This document shows, piece by piece, positions 34,327-43,776 of a stretch of 64,000 nucleotides of DNA. A program made the translations under genes and the position numbers. Each line of letters starts with the position of its first letter. The first letter of the stretch is position 1. This DNA comes from Undibacterium umbellatum (GTDB lineage Bacteria; Pseudomonadota; Gammaproteobacteria; Burkholderiales; Burkholderiaceae_D). Where the stretch lies: NCBI RefSeq assembly GCF_014284125.1, contig NZ_JACOFX010000003.1:124001-188000 (forward strand), written 5' to 3'. The notes under the pieces were generated by a model. It was given only the letters and a program-made list of their open reading frames with translations, ran no database searches and was not told where the DNA came from.

Positions 34327-35520
34327 CTACAACAAACTGACTGGTAAATTGAGTGCGTTCAGGCGAGCGTTGAGTAAATTAATCTGTGTACCATAATCCA
34401 TCTTGTAATAATCCAGTTGATTTTCAGGGCCAGGGTACACATCACTTGTTTGATTCGATGGACTTGATTGTATACGCTTGAATTTATGCAAGTGCTGGTC
34501 AAGTATCATGACAGAATGCATGACTTCATAGGACCTGCGCGCAAACTGGTTGTTAATCGCATTGGCAAGTGTGTAGAGCTGAATATCGCATTCATCTGAA
34601 ATTTTTTCAAATAACGGGTATTGTGCATCAGCAAACAAGGCCAGTGACGACATGACATGTTTCATTTTGCTCTTGATGGGCTTGGGGGGCTGCATGACTG
34701 TATGGTACAAACTCTGAAATTCTTCGATAGATATTGCTTCTGTGAATTTGTTGAATTGTTGCTGATAATCAGCAACTTCCTTGCTTTCCAGAAATGGCAA
34801 GCAAATAGTGTTGACCAGGCGCTGACAAGTACGGCTATCCAGCCTGAGTGGGATGACTGCAGCTTTTTGCAATGTCTTGATGATTGCAGGGTCAGGCGGC
34901 ACAATAATACGCTTTGTATGCTGTGAAGCAATCAATTTGTCCAGCGTAGCTTGTAGCGTCGGCGGCTTGATATCTGACTGCATTTCATACAGTGATAGTT
35001 CTGCCGTATTGACCCATATGCTGCGCGCATGCTTTAGCAGGTGCGGTGTCCAGAGTAGTACCAGCTCAGGGGGGATGACCAGGCTCTTGCTCTTGCGGTG
35101 ATGCTGGGCTTCGTTGAAAATATTTCGTATCGTTTTTTCGTCAAGATGGTATTGCCTCGAAATGGCAGTAAACGACATCTGTAATGCCAGATTTCCTATA
35201 TGCTCAATAAATCTTTCAGTAGCGCGGTGATGCTCAGAAATGTGGCGAATACTTTCATTGAACGTGCTTAAGCATTGCTGGCAACGAAATCTGCGCCGTT
35301 TTATATTTAGAAACACCACGCGGGCACCAAGATTGACATCACGGATTTTGATATTGAGCCGTCCGTAACCGGTCACTCTGGTAGATGTACAACGCGGGCA
35401 AGCGCCAGGGGTATTGGATGTTTCCAGTCCTATGGTTATTTCATCCTGATTTGCCTCTTCAATATGCAGCAACTCCATACCTGGCAAAGGCATTAACCAT
35501 TGATGACGTCGTTTATTCAT
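34327..35520 (-). CDS. ISL3-transposase-like protein with degraded catalytic positions
   Basis: A 397-residue protein with the N-terminal zinc finger of ISL3 transposases (CPRC...CQQC) and their helix-turn-helix (LALQMSFTAISRQYHLDEKTIRNIFNE). In the DDE region the usual IGIDE start reads WVNTAE, so the first catalytic Asp is Ala by my alignment. The DRFHVV segment reads DSRTCQ, and the TNxxEgxNN end reads TLANAINN, losing the Glu. The frame is intact and no terminal inverted repeats were seen. It sits between the two Ter arms, so it may be a domesticated DNA-binding protein, perhaps a regulator. Confidence 0.6.
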   Translation of the reverse strand: MNKRRHQWLMPLPGMELLHIEEANQDEITIGLETSNTPGACPRCTSTRVTGYGRLNIKIRDVNLGARVVFLNIKRRRFRCQQCLSTFNESIRHISEHHRATERFIEHIGNLALQMSFTAISRQYHLDEKTIRNIFNEAQHHRKSKSLVIPPELVLLWTPHLLKHARSIWVNTAELSLYEMQSDIKPPTLQATLDKLIASQHTKRIIVPPDPAIIKTLQKAAVIPLRLDSRTCQRLVNTICLPFLESKEVADYQQQFNKFTEAISIEEFQSLYHTVMQPPKPIKSKMKHVMSSLALFADAQYPLFEKISDECDIQLYTLANAINNQFARRSYEVMHSVMILDQHLHKFKRIQSSPSNQTSDVYPGPENQLDYYKMDYGTQINLLNARLNALNLPVSLL

Positions 35521-35843
35521 GTTGACATCCTAGCACTTATTATCTGACTCCACAATTACGGAATAATTTGTGTATCAGAAAAATTTTTCCTCTATAGTGT
35601 ACCTGTCTGCATATCAATAAATGCCTGATTTATAGCGTGACGTAATGATTCTCTTGATCAATACGTTTTGCTTTTGAGATATGTGTATACTTTGGCACCA
35701 ATTAAGATTGGACAAAATAAACAGATAAATCCGTATTCAAATGGACAAAAGTGCATTGCAACGGTAAATTCTTTGTTGTTTTACCTTTTTCAATTTTTCT
35801 TGGCATAGTTACACTTCATTAAATTATTCTTTTAGGAAACAAA
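35521..35843. promoter_or_regulatory. Divergent intergenic region of the Ter cluster
   Basis: A 323-nt A+T-rich stretch between the transposase-like gene (minus) and terC (plus). Possible -10 elements such as TATAGTGT near 35593 are present, but no clear operator was found. No gene is seen in it. Confidence 0.4.
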
Positions 35844-36890
35844 ATGAAACACTTTAGGTTTTCCTTCTTCATAACGGCAGTCTGTCTGGGGCTTGCCGCT
35901 TATTGGGGTTATGTCCACACGGGCATCGCTGGGGCGATGACTGCGTTGGGCATTGCTGCAATATTAGGGGTGATGGAGGTTTCTCTTTCATTTGATAATG
36001 CAGTCGTCAATGCCTCTGTTCTCAAAAACTGGAATGCCTTCTGGCAAACCATCTTCTTGACGGTGGGTATCCTGATCGCTGTGTTCGGCATGCGTCTGGT
36101 CTTCCCTTTGGTGATTGTTGCCCAGGCGGCGGATCTGGGTATGATGGAAGTCTGGAATCTGGCAATTAATGATCCCAAGCAATTTTCTACGCATTTGATT
36201 AATCATCACGCAGAAGTTGCCGCATTTGGCGGTGTATTCCTGTTGCTGGTATTCTTGAACTTCATTTTTGATGAAGATAAAGAACTTCACTGGATGGGCA
36301 ATGTCGAAGAGAAATTGGCTTCATTTGGCAAGGTAGGTGCAGTACCTGTTTTACTGGCTCTGCTGGTGGTGGTGTTTAGCGTCTCCATGGTTGAAGAAGC
36401 CAAGCGCTTTGTTGTCCTGATTGCAGGTGTGTGGGGCATTATTGTCTACGTTGGTGTGGATTTTATTAGCGGCTTGCTGGAGAAAGAAGAAGAAACTGAT
36501 GTCAATATCGGTGCCGTGGTTAAAGGTGGTGGTATTGGTGGTTTCCTGTATCTTGAGGTGCTGGATGCATCCTTCTCATTCGATGGTGTGATTGGCGCGT
36601 TTGCGATTACCAATGATGTTGTCATCATTATGCTGGGCCTGGCCATAGGCGCGATGTTTGTACGCTCCATGACGGTTTATCTGGTAAAGCAGGGCACGCT
36701 GGAGGAATTCGTCTACCTGGAACATGGCGCGCATTATGCGATTGGTATTTTGGCGTTGATCATGTTCGCCAGCATGAAATATCATATTCCTGAAATTTTC
36801 ACAGGTTTGATTGGTGTGGCATTTATCGTGGCATCGGTATGGTCATCAGTAAAACACAAACGTCAGTCATTATTGGCAGAACAAAAATAA
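35844..36890 (+). CDS. terC: TerC-family integral membrane protein (DUF475 type)
   Basis: A 348-residue protein with about nine membrane spans. The conserved acidic membrane motifs are VSLSFDNAVVNA (near 47-58) and ASFSFDGVIGA (near 240-250), in which Asp and Asn are thought to coordinate a metal ion. TerC proteins export or insert metal ions, possibly manganese, and work with TerD in tellurite and stress resistance. It is the first gene of the right arm, 12 nt before a TerD gene, and preceded by TTTAGGAAAC. Confidence 0.88.
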   Translation: MKHFRFSFFITAVCLGLAAYWGYVHTGIAGAMTALGIAAILGVMEVSLSFDNAVVNASVLKNWNAFWQTIFLTVGILIAVFGMRLVFPLVIVAQAADLGMMEVWNLAINDPKQFSTHLINHHAEVAAFGGVFLLLVFLNFIFDEDKELHWMGNVEEKLASFGKVGAVPVLLALLVVVFSVSMVEEAKRFVVLIAGVWGIIVYVGVDFISGLLEKEEETDVNIGAVVKGGGIGGFLYLEVLDASFSFDGVIGAFAITNDVVIIMLGLAIGAMFVRSMTVYLVKQGTLEEFVYLEHGAHYAIGILALIMFASMKYHIPEIFTGLIGVAFIVASVWSSVKHKRQSLLAEQK

Positions 36891-36902
36891 TCTGGAGAGT
36901 GT

Positions 36903-37481
36903 ATGGCTATCAGTCTGCAAAAAGGCGGTAACGTCAATTTATCGAAAACAGACCCGAATCTGAACAATGTGCTGGTCGGTCTGGGCTGGTCTTCGCGTGC
37001 CTCTGACGGGCATGACTTTGACCTCGATGCCAGCTTGTTTATGGTTGGTGAGAGCGGCAAGGTACGTAGTGATAATGACTTTATCTTCTACAACCAGTTG
37101 AAATCCACCTGCAGTTCAGTCGAACACACAGGTGATAATAAAACCGGGGCTGGCGATGGGGATGATGAAGCAATCAAACTGACCCTGAACCTGGTGCCTG
37201 CTGAAATCAAACGCCTGGTGGTGGCTGTCACCATCCACGATGCAGAGAGCAGAAAGCAAAATTTTGGTCAGGTACATGATGCGTATATCCGTATCGTGAA
37301 CAATGAAACGAATGGCGAGATCGCCCGGTTTGATTTGTCGGAAGACTATTCGACAGAAACGGCTATGGTGTTTGGTGAAGTGTATCGCCACAATGGCGAG
37401 TGGAAATTCAAGGCAGTCGGACAAGGGTTTGCTGGAGGCTTGTCAGCACTGGCGACGCAACATGGTGTACAGATCGCCTGA
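36903..37481 (+). CDS. terD: TerD-family protein
   Basis: A 192-residue TerD domain starting [20 protein letters not shown] and with a calcium loop [22 protein letters not shown] and [31 protein letters not shown] are family hallmarks. The start follows TGGAGAG. It is about 60% identical by eye to the next gene, so the two are paralogues equivalent to TerD/TerE of plasmid systems. Which one matches TerD and which TerE cannot be settled here. Confidence 0.9.
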   Translation: MAISLQKGGNVNLSKTDPNLNNVLVGLGWSSRASDGHDFDLDASLFMVGESGKVRSDNDFIFYNQLKSTCSSVEHTGDNKTGAGDGDDEAIKLTLNLVPAEIKRLVVAVTIHDAESRKQNFGQVHDAYIRIVNNETNGEIARFDLSEDYSTETAMVFGEVYRHNGEWKFKAVGQGFAGGLSALATQHGVQIA

Positions 37482-37551
37482 TGACAAGATGTGTTAAGTG
37501 TAGTTGGCTTTTTTTTGCAATCAATTTCATCTAATTTACAAAGGAAATAAA

Positions 37552-38127
37552 ATGGCTATTAGTTTACAAAAAGGCGGTAACGTCAACTTGAGCAAAGAAG
37601 CTCCTGGCTTGAAAAAAATCGTTATTGGCCTGGGCTGGGACCCGCGCTCAACTGACGGTTCTGCCTTTGATCTGGATGGCAGTGCTTATTTGTTGAAAGC
37701 AGACGGTAAAGTCCGTGCTGATTCCGACTTCATTTTCTACAATAACCTGAAATCCACAGATGGTTCTGTTACCCATTCCGGCGACAATACTACTGGCGGT
37801 GGCGATGGTGATGACGAAAAAGTGTTGGTTGATTTGACGATGGTGCCAGCAGAAATCGACAAGATCGCTGTTTGCGTCACTATTCATCAAGCAGAAGAAC
37901 GCAAGCAAAACTTTGGTCAGGTTGGCAAGGCTTACATGCGTTGCCTGAATGGCGATGGCAATGCTGAGATCGCCCGCTTTGACTTGTCTGAAGATGGCTC
38001 TGTTGAAACTGCCATGATCTTTGGTGAAATCTATCGTGCTGGCGCAGAATGGAAATTCAAGGCCATCGGTCAGGGCTTCAAAGGCGGCCTGGGCCCACTG
38101 GCAAGATCCTTTGGTGTCAATGCTTAA
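37552..38127 (+). CDS. terE: TerD-family protein (TerE-like)
   Basis: The ATG at 37552 follows AAAGGAAATAAA and gives 191 residues; an upstream ATG in frame lacks a ribosome binding site. [34 protein letters not shown] and the C-terminal [21 protein letters not shown] mark the family. It lies 70 nt after its paralogue and 23 nt before the TerD-vWA gene. Confidence 0.9.
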   Translation: MAISLQKGGNVNLSKEAPGLKKIVIGLGWDPRSTDGSAFDLDGSAYLLKADGKVRADSDFIFYNNLKSTDGSVTHSGDNTTGGGDGDDEKVLVDLTMVPAEIDKIAVCVTIHQAEERKQNFGQVGKAYMRCLNGDGNAEIARFDLSEDGSVETAMIFGEIYRAGAEWKFKAIGQGFKGGLGPLARSFGVNA

Positions 38128-38150
38128 TCATCTTTAATTGAGATCCTGGT

Positions 38151-39464
38151 ATGACACCGTTACTTAAAGGGCAGCGATTACCGCTTGCTAATATCCTGTC
38201 AGATAATCGCTGCCAGATTGACATGACAGTAACTGGTCATGCCGTGGATTTTTCATGCTTTGCGCTGGATGCAGCTGACAAGCTGGTTGATGAAAGTTAT
38301 ATGACTTTCTTCAACCAGCCGGCTTCGCCCTGCGGCGGCGTACGGTTTTCACAATTGAACGCCGTAAGCAGCTTCAACTTTAATTTGAATGTATTGCCTG
38401 CCAGCATACACAGACTGGTGATCGCCATGAGTATCGATGGCCAGGGCAATATGCAAGCGATACAGTCTGGTTCCGTGGTCTTGAAAGACCATGCCAGCTA
38501 TGCGTTTTCAAAAGCAGATTTTGAAAATGAAAAGGCAGTCATGCTGGCTGAACTTTATCGCAAGGACAGTCAATGGCGGCTCATGATCGTTGGCCAGGGC
38601 TTCAATGGGGGCCTGGATGCGCTGGTACAGCATTTTGGTGGTGAGGTGGCTGCTGCCGAGCCGGCAACGGTAGCGGATAATGCCGCAAACGAACAAAGAA
38701 TTTTGCTGGAAAAACGTGTTGAAAAAGAAGCGCCCCAATTAGTCAGTCTGGTGAAAAAAGCCACCCTCTCGCTGGAGAAAGTGGGACTCGGTTCGCACAA
38801 GGCCAAGGTTTGTCTGGTGCTCGATATTTCAGGTTCCATGAATGGCTTGTACAAGTCGGGAGCAGTACAAAAATTTGCTGAAAAAATCCTGGCGCTCGGT
38901 TGCAAGTTTGATGATGATGGTGAAATCGATGTTTTCCTGTTTGGGAAAAATGTACACCAGCCAGTAGCGATGGGGCTGCAGAATTGCCAGGCTTTTGTTC
39001 AGCAGGCTATTCACACTTACCCGCTGGAAGGTGATACCAGATACGGTCTTGCCATGGAAGCTGTGCGTAAATTCTATGTGCCTGCGAATAATGGACAAGC
39101 AGCAACGCAAGTCAGTCCGGCCAATCTACCTGTGTATGTCATGTTCGTGACGGATGGCTCTACCTCGGATCAATCCTTCACAGAAAAACAGCTCAAATGG
39201 GCCAGTTTTGAACCCATTTTCTGGCAATTCATGGGCATAGGTAAAGGCAGGAAGTCCAAGAGCAAAAAATTGCTGTCGTTTGCAAGTTCTGATTTTCCCT
39301 TTCTGGAAAAACTCGACGAATTGCAAGGCCGCTGTATCGACAATGCCAGCTATTTCTCGGTTGCTGCACCTGATGAGTTAAGCGATGATGAGCTGTATGA
39401 CTTGCTCATGAGTGAATATCCAGAATGGATCAAGCTGGCAAAAAGCCGCGGCATTTTAATTTAA
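38151..39464 (+). CDS. terF: TerD-vWA fusion protein (TerF-like)
   Basis: A 437-residue protein with a diverged N-terminal TerD domain (about 1-165, ending LMIVGQGFNGGLDALVQHFGG) and a C-terminal vWA domain with MIDAS motif VLDISGSM near 222-229 and FVTDGSTSD near 325. The TerD calcium loop is not conserved. This order matches TerF-type proteins. The N-terminal half resembles the first half of the TerA-like protein at 46163, including LKGQRLPLANI versus ARGQRLPLSNI. Confidence 0.82.
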   Translation: MTPLLKGQRLPLANILSDNRCQIDMTVTGHAVDFSCFALDAADKLVDESYMTFFNQPASPCGGVRFSQLNAVSSFNFNLNVLPASIHRLVIAMSIDGQGNMQAIQSGSVVLKDHASYAFSKADFENEKAVMLAELYRKDSQWRLMIVGQGFNGGLDALVQHFGGEVAAAEPATVADNAANEQRILLEKRVEKEAPQLVSLVKKATLSLEKVGLGSHKAKVCLVLDISGSMNGLYKSGAVQKFAEKILALGCKFDDDGEIDVFLFGKNVHQPVAMGLQNCQAFVQQAIHTYPLEGDTRYGLAMEAVRKFYVPANNGQAATQVSPANLPVYVMFVTDGSTSDQSFTEKQLKWASFEPIFWQFMGIGKGRKSKSKKLLSFASSDFPFLEKLDELQGRCIDNASYFSVAAPDELSDDELYDLLMSEYPEWIKLAKSRGILI

Positions 39465-39482
39465 TTTTAGAAAGACTGAATC

Positions 39483-40205
39483 GTGCCTACATTTACAACG
39501 ACTGGTGACGTGGATCCATTTCTCCACGTGACCATGAAAAAAGGTGAAAAAATCTATTGTGAATCAGATGCCATGGTCATGATGGAAGCCAACCTGGAAT
39601 TGAAGGGCAAGATGCAGGGAGGATTGATTTCATCATTGATGCGCCGCATGGCGAATGGCGAGTCATTCTTCCAGCAACATATAGAAGCAGTCAATGGCGA
39701 TGGCGATTGCCTGCTTTCCCCTGTATTGCCTGGCGCGATGCAAGTAGTTGATATTGGTCCGCGCCAATACATATTGAATGATGGCGCATTTGTCGCTGCG
39801 ACGACAGGTGTAGAAATGAAAACCCGGATGCAAAATATAGGCAATGCCTTGTTTGCACAATCCGGTGGTTTCTTCGTCATGGAATCTTCAGGTTCAGGGC
39901 AAATGGTGGTGTCCGGTTTTGGTTCCATGTTTGAACTGGAAGTGTCTCCGGGAAAAGATGTGATTATCGATAATTCACATGTCGTCTGCTGGGACCATAC
40001 TTTGCAATACGAGATATCTGTAACCACGGCTAACAACAGCAGCGGTGTAGGTGCATTTCTGGGCAACATCGTCAATAGTGTGACCAGTGGTGAAGGCATA
40101 GTTTTGCGTTTTAAAGGTAGTGGAAAAGTATTTATCTGTTCGCGCAACCGTGACGCGTTCGTGGAATGGATGCAAAAAGTAGCTGGTGGCCGTTCCGGTC
40201 GATAG
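39483..40205 (+). CDS. AIM24/TIGR00266-family protein
   Basis: A 240-residue all-beta protein of the AIM24 family. Features are ITCESDAMVMMEA-like start (IYCESDAMVMMEA), SLMRRMANGESFFQQHIEA and a GMQVVDIG-like block before GGFFVMESSGSGQMVVSGFGSMFELE. A GTG start at 39483 follows AGAAAGA. Such proteins are common in Ter operons; the fold is tubby-like and may bind membranes. The reaction, if any, is unknown. Confidence 0.82.
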   Translation: MPTFTTTGDVDPFLHVTMKKGEKIYCESDAMVMMEANLELKGKMQGGLISSLMRRMANGESFFQQHIEAVNGDGDCLLSPVLPGAMQVVDIGPRQYILNDGAFVAATTGVEMKTRMQNIGNALFAQSGGFFVMESSGSGQMVVSGFGSMFELEVSPGKDVIIDNSHVVCWDHTLQYEISVTTANNSSGVGAFLGNIVNSVTSGEGIVLRFKGSGKVFICSRNRDAFVEWMQKVAGGRSGR

Positions 40206-40238
40206 TTGTAATCATCAATATAGAAATGGAGTATCAAG

Positions 40239-40820
40239 ATGGGTGTGAATCTCAGTAAGGGACAAAAGATCTCCCTCGACAAAGAAGCTGGAACAACTTT
40301 GTCCAAGATCATTATGGGTTTGGGTTGGGACGCTGTGAAATCGAAAGGTTTCCTGGGTTTCGGTGGATCTGCGCCAACAATAGATCTGGACGCTTCCTGT
40401 TTGATGTTTGATGAACAGAATAATCTGGTTGACGTTGTCTGGTTCCGCCAATTGAAGTCAAAAGATGGTTCTATCATGCATAGCGGTGATAACCGTACGG
40501 GCGAGGGCGACGGTGATGACGAGCAGATCACAGTGGACTTGACACGCGTTCCTGCCACTGTCAAAAGCCTGGTGTTTACGGTCAACAGCTTTACTGGTCA
40601 AAATTTTTCGCAAGTGGACAACGCCACTTGCCGCATTTTGAATGGTGCTAATAACCAGGAAGTAGCACGCTTCAATCTGACGACCTTGGGCAGCCACAGT
40701 GCACAGATCATGAGCAAGGTGTATCGTCACAATGGCGAATGGAAAATGCATGCCATCGGTGAAATCGGCTCAGGTCGCACATTCAATGATTTGATGCCAC
40801 AAATCACTCCTCACCTGTAA
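40239..40820 (+). CDS. TerD-family protein with insert
   Basis: A 193-residue TerD domain starting MGVNLSKGQKISLDKEAG, with calcium loop GDNRTGEGDGDDEQ and a short insert KSKGFLGFGGSAP near 39-51 also seen in the left-arm TerD gene at 32956. It is preceded by TGGAG and followed 7 nt later by the ATP-grasp gene. This subtype often accompanies the biosynthetic module. Confidence 0.88.
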   Translation: MGVNLSKGQKISLDKEAGTTLSKIIMGLGWDAVKSKGFLGFGGSAPTIDLDASCLMFDEQNNLVDVVWFRQLKSKDGSIMHSGDNRTGEGDGDDEQITVDLTRVPATVKSLVFTVNSFTGQNFSQVDNATCRILNGANNQEVARFNLTTLGSHSAQIMSKVYRHNGEWKMHAIGEIGSGRTFNDLMPQITPHL

Positions 40821-40827
40821 GCGATAC

Positions 40828-41853
40828 ATGCATCTTTGGTTTAACCGGACTTTTTCGTCTGTCTATGCAGCCATCGGCCTGATCAAACAGGCCGATGTGA
40901 CGAACGAATTTACGATTACTTATAGTCACCCCAACCCACATGCAGCTGCCCAGCGCGTGGCCGATCAATTCTTGCTTGAACCCAGAGATTTGCGTGGCGA
41001 AGAATACGTCGACTGGTGTTTGCAAACTTGCATTGATCGCAAGGTTGATTTGTTCTGGCCGGGTCATGAAGCCAGATTGATCGCCGAACACAAAGCTCGG
41101 TTTGAAGCCCAGGGCACGCGTGTGATGAATGTGGCGACGCCAGAAGTTTTGCGGCTGTTAAATGACAAGGCACAATTTTGCGCAGAAGTGCAATTGTCTG
41201 ATGCATTTCCTGCTGAATACCGCGTATTCACTTGCGTTGCTGAATTTGATGCAGCCTACGCCGAATTAAAGGTACGTTTTCCGCGTTTGTGCGTGAAACC
41301 ATCGATATCAGTGTATGGCCTGGGTTTTGGTATCCTCGACGAGGAGCGCAATGCCGCGCAATTGCTGATTGCTGGCGAGCAGTACAAAGTAGGCCTGCAA
41401 GATTTTCGGCGTGGCCTGGCAGACATGGGCGAATGCAAGCCCATGCTGCTGATGGAATATCTGGAAGGTCCGGAGTACAGCGTTGATTGCGTCGGCAATG
41501 CAGGTGTAGTGGTGGCAGCAGTGCCACGCAAGAAGTCGCCGCTGGCAGGCTATGGGCAAACCATAGAATGCGACCCCGTTATCATGCAGGCGGTCAAGGA
41601 GCTGACCAGGCAATTCCAGTTGAATGGCATCTACAACGTGCAGTTTAAAGAAACCCAGGGCAAGCCGCGACTGCTCGAAATCAATGCCCGCATGTCTGGT
41701 GGTATCGCCATGGCGTGCCAGGCCGGGCCTAACTTGCCTTACCTGGCTGTCAAAGGTTTTGTAGATGGTTTTGATAAGCTGGAAGTGTCGGCTATAGATC
41801 AGGGTATCCGTGTGATGGAAATTTCAGTACCAATAACGATTGCTTCTGTATGA
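40828..41853 (+). CDS. ATP-grasp ligase of the Ter biosynthetic module
   Basis: A 341-residue ATP-grasp enzyme. The central lid reads LCVKPSISVYGLGFGILDE, PMLLMEYLEGPEYSVDCV is the ATP-binding strand, and LLEINARMSGGIAMA is the metal-binding end (E and N). The N-terminal domain ends with FWPGHEARLI. ATP-grasp proteins join a carboxylate to an amine or thiol; in Ter operons this enzyme is proposed to help make a nucleoside-like metabolite. It overlaps the PRTase gene by 4 nt. Confidence 0.85.
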   Translation: MHLWFNRTFSSVYAAIGLIKQADVTNEFTITYSHPNPHAAAQRVADQFLLEPRDLRGEEYVDWCLQTCIDRKVDLFWPGHEARLIAEHKARFEAQGTRVMNVATPEVLRLLNDKAQFCAEVQLSDAFPAEYRVFTCVAEFDAAYAELKVRFPRLCVKPSISVYGLGFGILDEERNAAQLLIAGEQYKVGLQDFRRGLADMGECKPMLLMEYLEGPEYSVDCVGNAGVVVAAVPRKKSPLAGYGQTIECDPVIMQAVKELTRQFQLNGIYNVQFKETQGKPRLLEINARMSGGIAMACQAGPNLPYLAVKGFVDGFDKLEVSAIDQGIRVMEISVPITIASV

Positions 41854-43046
41854 CGATTATGGCGCAACAATCATCACCAGCAATGAGTATGCAGATAAAG
41901 CAGCAACTGCCGACTGGGCTGCTGTCTGTGGCTGTGCACGAGCAATTATTCAGCCTGGACTCATTGATGGGTTTTGCCGCACGTGCCAACCTGAAACGCG
42001 GTTTTCTGTTCCTGAGTAAGGTACTGGGCAAGCACTGGCCTGTCCGTCCCTCGCTCATGAAAGAGATCCATGAAGCCCTGGCTGAGCAAATTGCCGCAGA
42101 CTTGCCTGATCCTGTGGTCTTTATCGCCATGGCAGAAACCGCGGTAGGTTTGGGCCAGGGTGTATTTGAAGCGTATCAACGCATGCATCCAGAAAAATCT
42201 GTGCTGTTTATTCATACCACCCGCTATCACGTAGGCGATTATGAATTGATCGAGTTTGAAGAAGCACATAGCCATGCTCCGCGCCAGTTTATTCACATGC
42301 CCAAAGATGCGCTCATGAAAAACAAAATCATGCAGGCGCAATCACTGGTGATGGTGGATGATGAAGCCAGTACAGGTAATACTTTTCTTAATCTGAAGAA
42401 CGCATTCCAGCAATTTAATCCGAATATCAGACGACTGCACTTGTCGACGATTACCAATTTCATGGGACAAGAAAGAAACAATAGCTTGTCAGTCAGATTT
42501 GGGTTGGAAGTCACCATAGGTTCGGCGCTGACTGGTGAATATGATTTTCAGCAGTGTGAATACCTGGTGCCGGACGTGCCAGCGCAAGCATTTCAAACAG
42601 CGGTAGATCGCGGTGCCAGCACTGAGTTTGGCCGGGTTGGGATTACGCATGAACTCGTCCTGGACGAGTCGCAAGTCAGCACATTGGCGCAAAGCTTGCC
42701 ACCAGATGCAAAAGTGTTGGTGCTTGGTACAGGTGAATTCATGCATCCGGCCTATAGCCTGGGTTTGGCATTGGAGGCCCGCGGGCTTGATGTCAAGGTG
42801 CAGTCAACAACACGCTCACCCATCATGCAATGGGGGGACGTGAGCAGCATTTTGCAATTTGCAGATAATTATGGAGAAGGTATTTCCAATTTTGTATACA
42901 ACGTCGCAGATCGTCAGTATGACCATGTGTTTTTGTGCCATGAAACACCCGTCAATGACGCACTGCTGGAAACAGCAAGACAGACTGGCGCGGACTTAAT
43001 TCACTTTACCAAGGAGTCGCATTTTGAAAAAATTTCTCTTTGTTGA
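41850..43046 (+). CDS. Phosphoribosyltransferase with C-terminal TRSP domain
   Basis: A 398-residue protein. The PRPP loop is MVDDEASTGNTF near 168-179, and FIAMAETAVGLGQGVFEAY is the second PRTase landmark. The C-terminal part, VLVLGTGEFMHPAYSLGLALEARG...QSTTRSPI, is the TRSP domain found next to such PRTases in Ter systems. It probably forms or breaks an N-glycosidic bond for the proposed nucleoside-like product. It overlaps the following HAD gene by 23 nt. Confidence 0.87.
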   Translation: MTIMAQQSSPAMSMQIKQQLPTGLLSVAVHEQLFSLDSLMGFAARANLKRGFLFLSKVLGKHWPVRPSLMKEIHEALAEQIAADLPDPVVFIAMAETAVGLGQGVFEAYQRMHPEKSVLFIHTTRYHVGDYELIEFEEAHSHAPRQFIHMPKDALMKNKIMQAQSLVMVDDEASTGNTFLNLKNAFQQFNPNIRRLHLSTITNFMGQERNNSLSVRFGLEVTIGSALTGEYDFQQCEYLVPDVPAQAFQTAVDRGASTEFGRVGITHELVLDESQVSTLAQSLPPDAKVLVLGTGEFMHPAYSLGLALEARGLDVKVQSTTRSPIMQWGDVSSILQFADNYGEGISNFVYNVADRQYDHVFLCHETPVNDALLETARQTGADLIHFTKESHFEKISLC

Positions 43047-43776
43047 TTTGGATGACACACTGTTCCAGTCCATGGAAAAGTGTGGCGATGCCACTGATCT
43101 GAAACCCATCGCTTTCTTGAAAGATGGCGCACCGATTTCGTATTCAACCCAAAAGCAGCGCGAGTTGCTGGGCATGTTCGAACAATCGATGACGCTGATC
43201 CCGACGACAGCAAGAAATTTTGATGCCTACAATCGCGTCAAGCTGGATTTCAATAGCTACGCCATCATCAATTATGGCGGCGTGATCTTGAGTGAAGACG
43301 GGCAGGCAGATTTGTCTTATCTCTCGGCCAAGCAATCACAAATGCATCTGGCCCTGCCGGGTTTGATGGATGTCATGCAGCACATCGATGACTATGGCCG
43401 CAAAGTGGGATTTACCGGCAAAGCCCGTTTGATCGAGGACTTTGGAACGCCATTTTATATGGTCCTGAAAGACCCCCACAAAAAGCCGGAACCCTTGGCT
43501 GAAGTGGAAAAACATGTGGTCGCCCCCTGGCTGGCATCCGATGGCAAAGACTACTATCTGCACCGTAATGGCAATAACCTGGCTGTGCTGCCGAAGGCAC
43601 TGAACAAGGCCAATGCGGTCTTGCACCTAAAGGCGGTTTTGTCTGAACAACACGGTGAAATACTCAGCTTTGGCATGGGCGACAGCAAGTCTGATGCCTG
43701 CTTCATGTCGCAATGTGATTACGCGATCATTCCCAGGTCCACGCAATTGGCTGGTGTTGCGCTGGAGGCTCTATGA
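43024..43776 (+). CDS. HAD-family phosphatase
   Basis: A 250-residue HAD hydrolase with motif I FVDLDDTLF (5-13) and a GMGDSKSDACF motif IV near 217. The start is TTG, supported by an AAGGAG 7 nt upstream that lies inside the PRTase gene. It overlaps the upstream gene by 23 nt and the next by 4 nt. It probably removes phosphate from an intermediate of the Ter-linked pathway. Confidence 0.85.
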   Translation: MKKFLFVDLDDTLFQSMEKCGDATDLKPIAFLKDGAPISYSTQKQRELLGMFEQSMTLIPTTARNFDAYNRVKLDFNSYAIINYGGVILSEDGQADLSYLSAKQSQMHLALPGLMDVMQHIDDYGRKVGFTGKARLIEDFGTPFYMVLKDPHKKPEPLAEVEKHVVAPWLASDGKDYYLHRNGNNLAVLPKALNKANAVLHLKAVLSEQHGEILSFGMGDSKSDACFMSQCDYAIIPRSTQLAGVALEAL

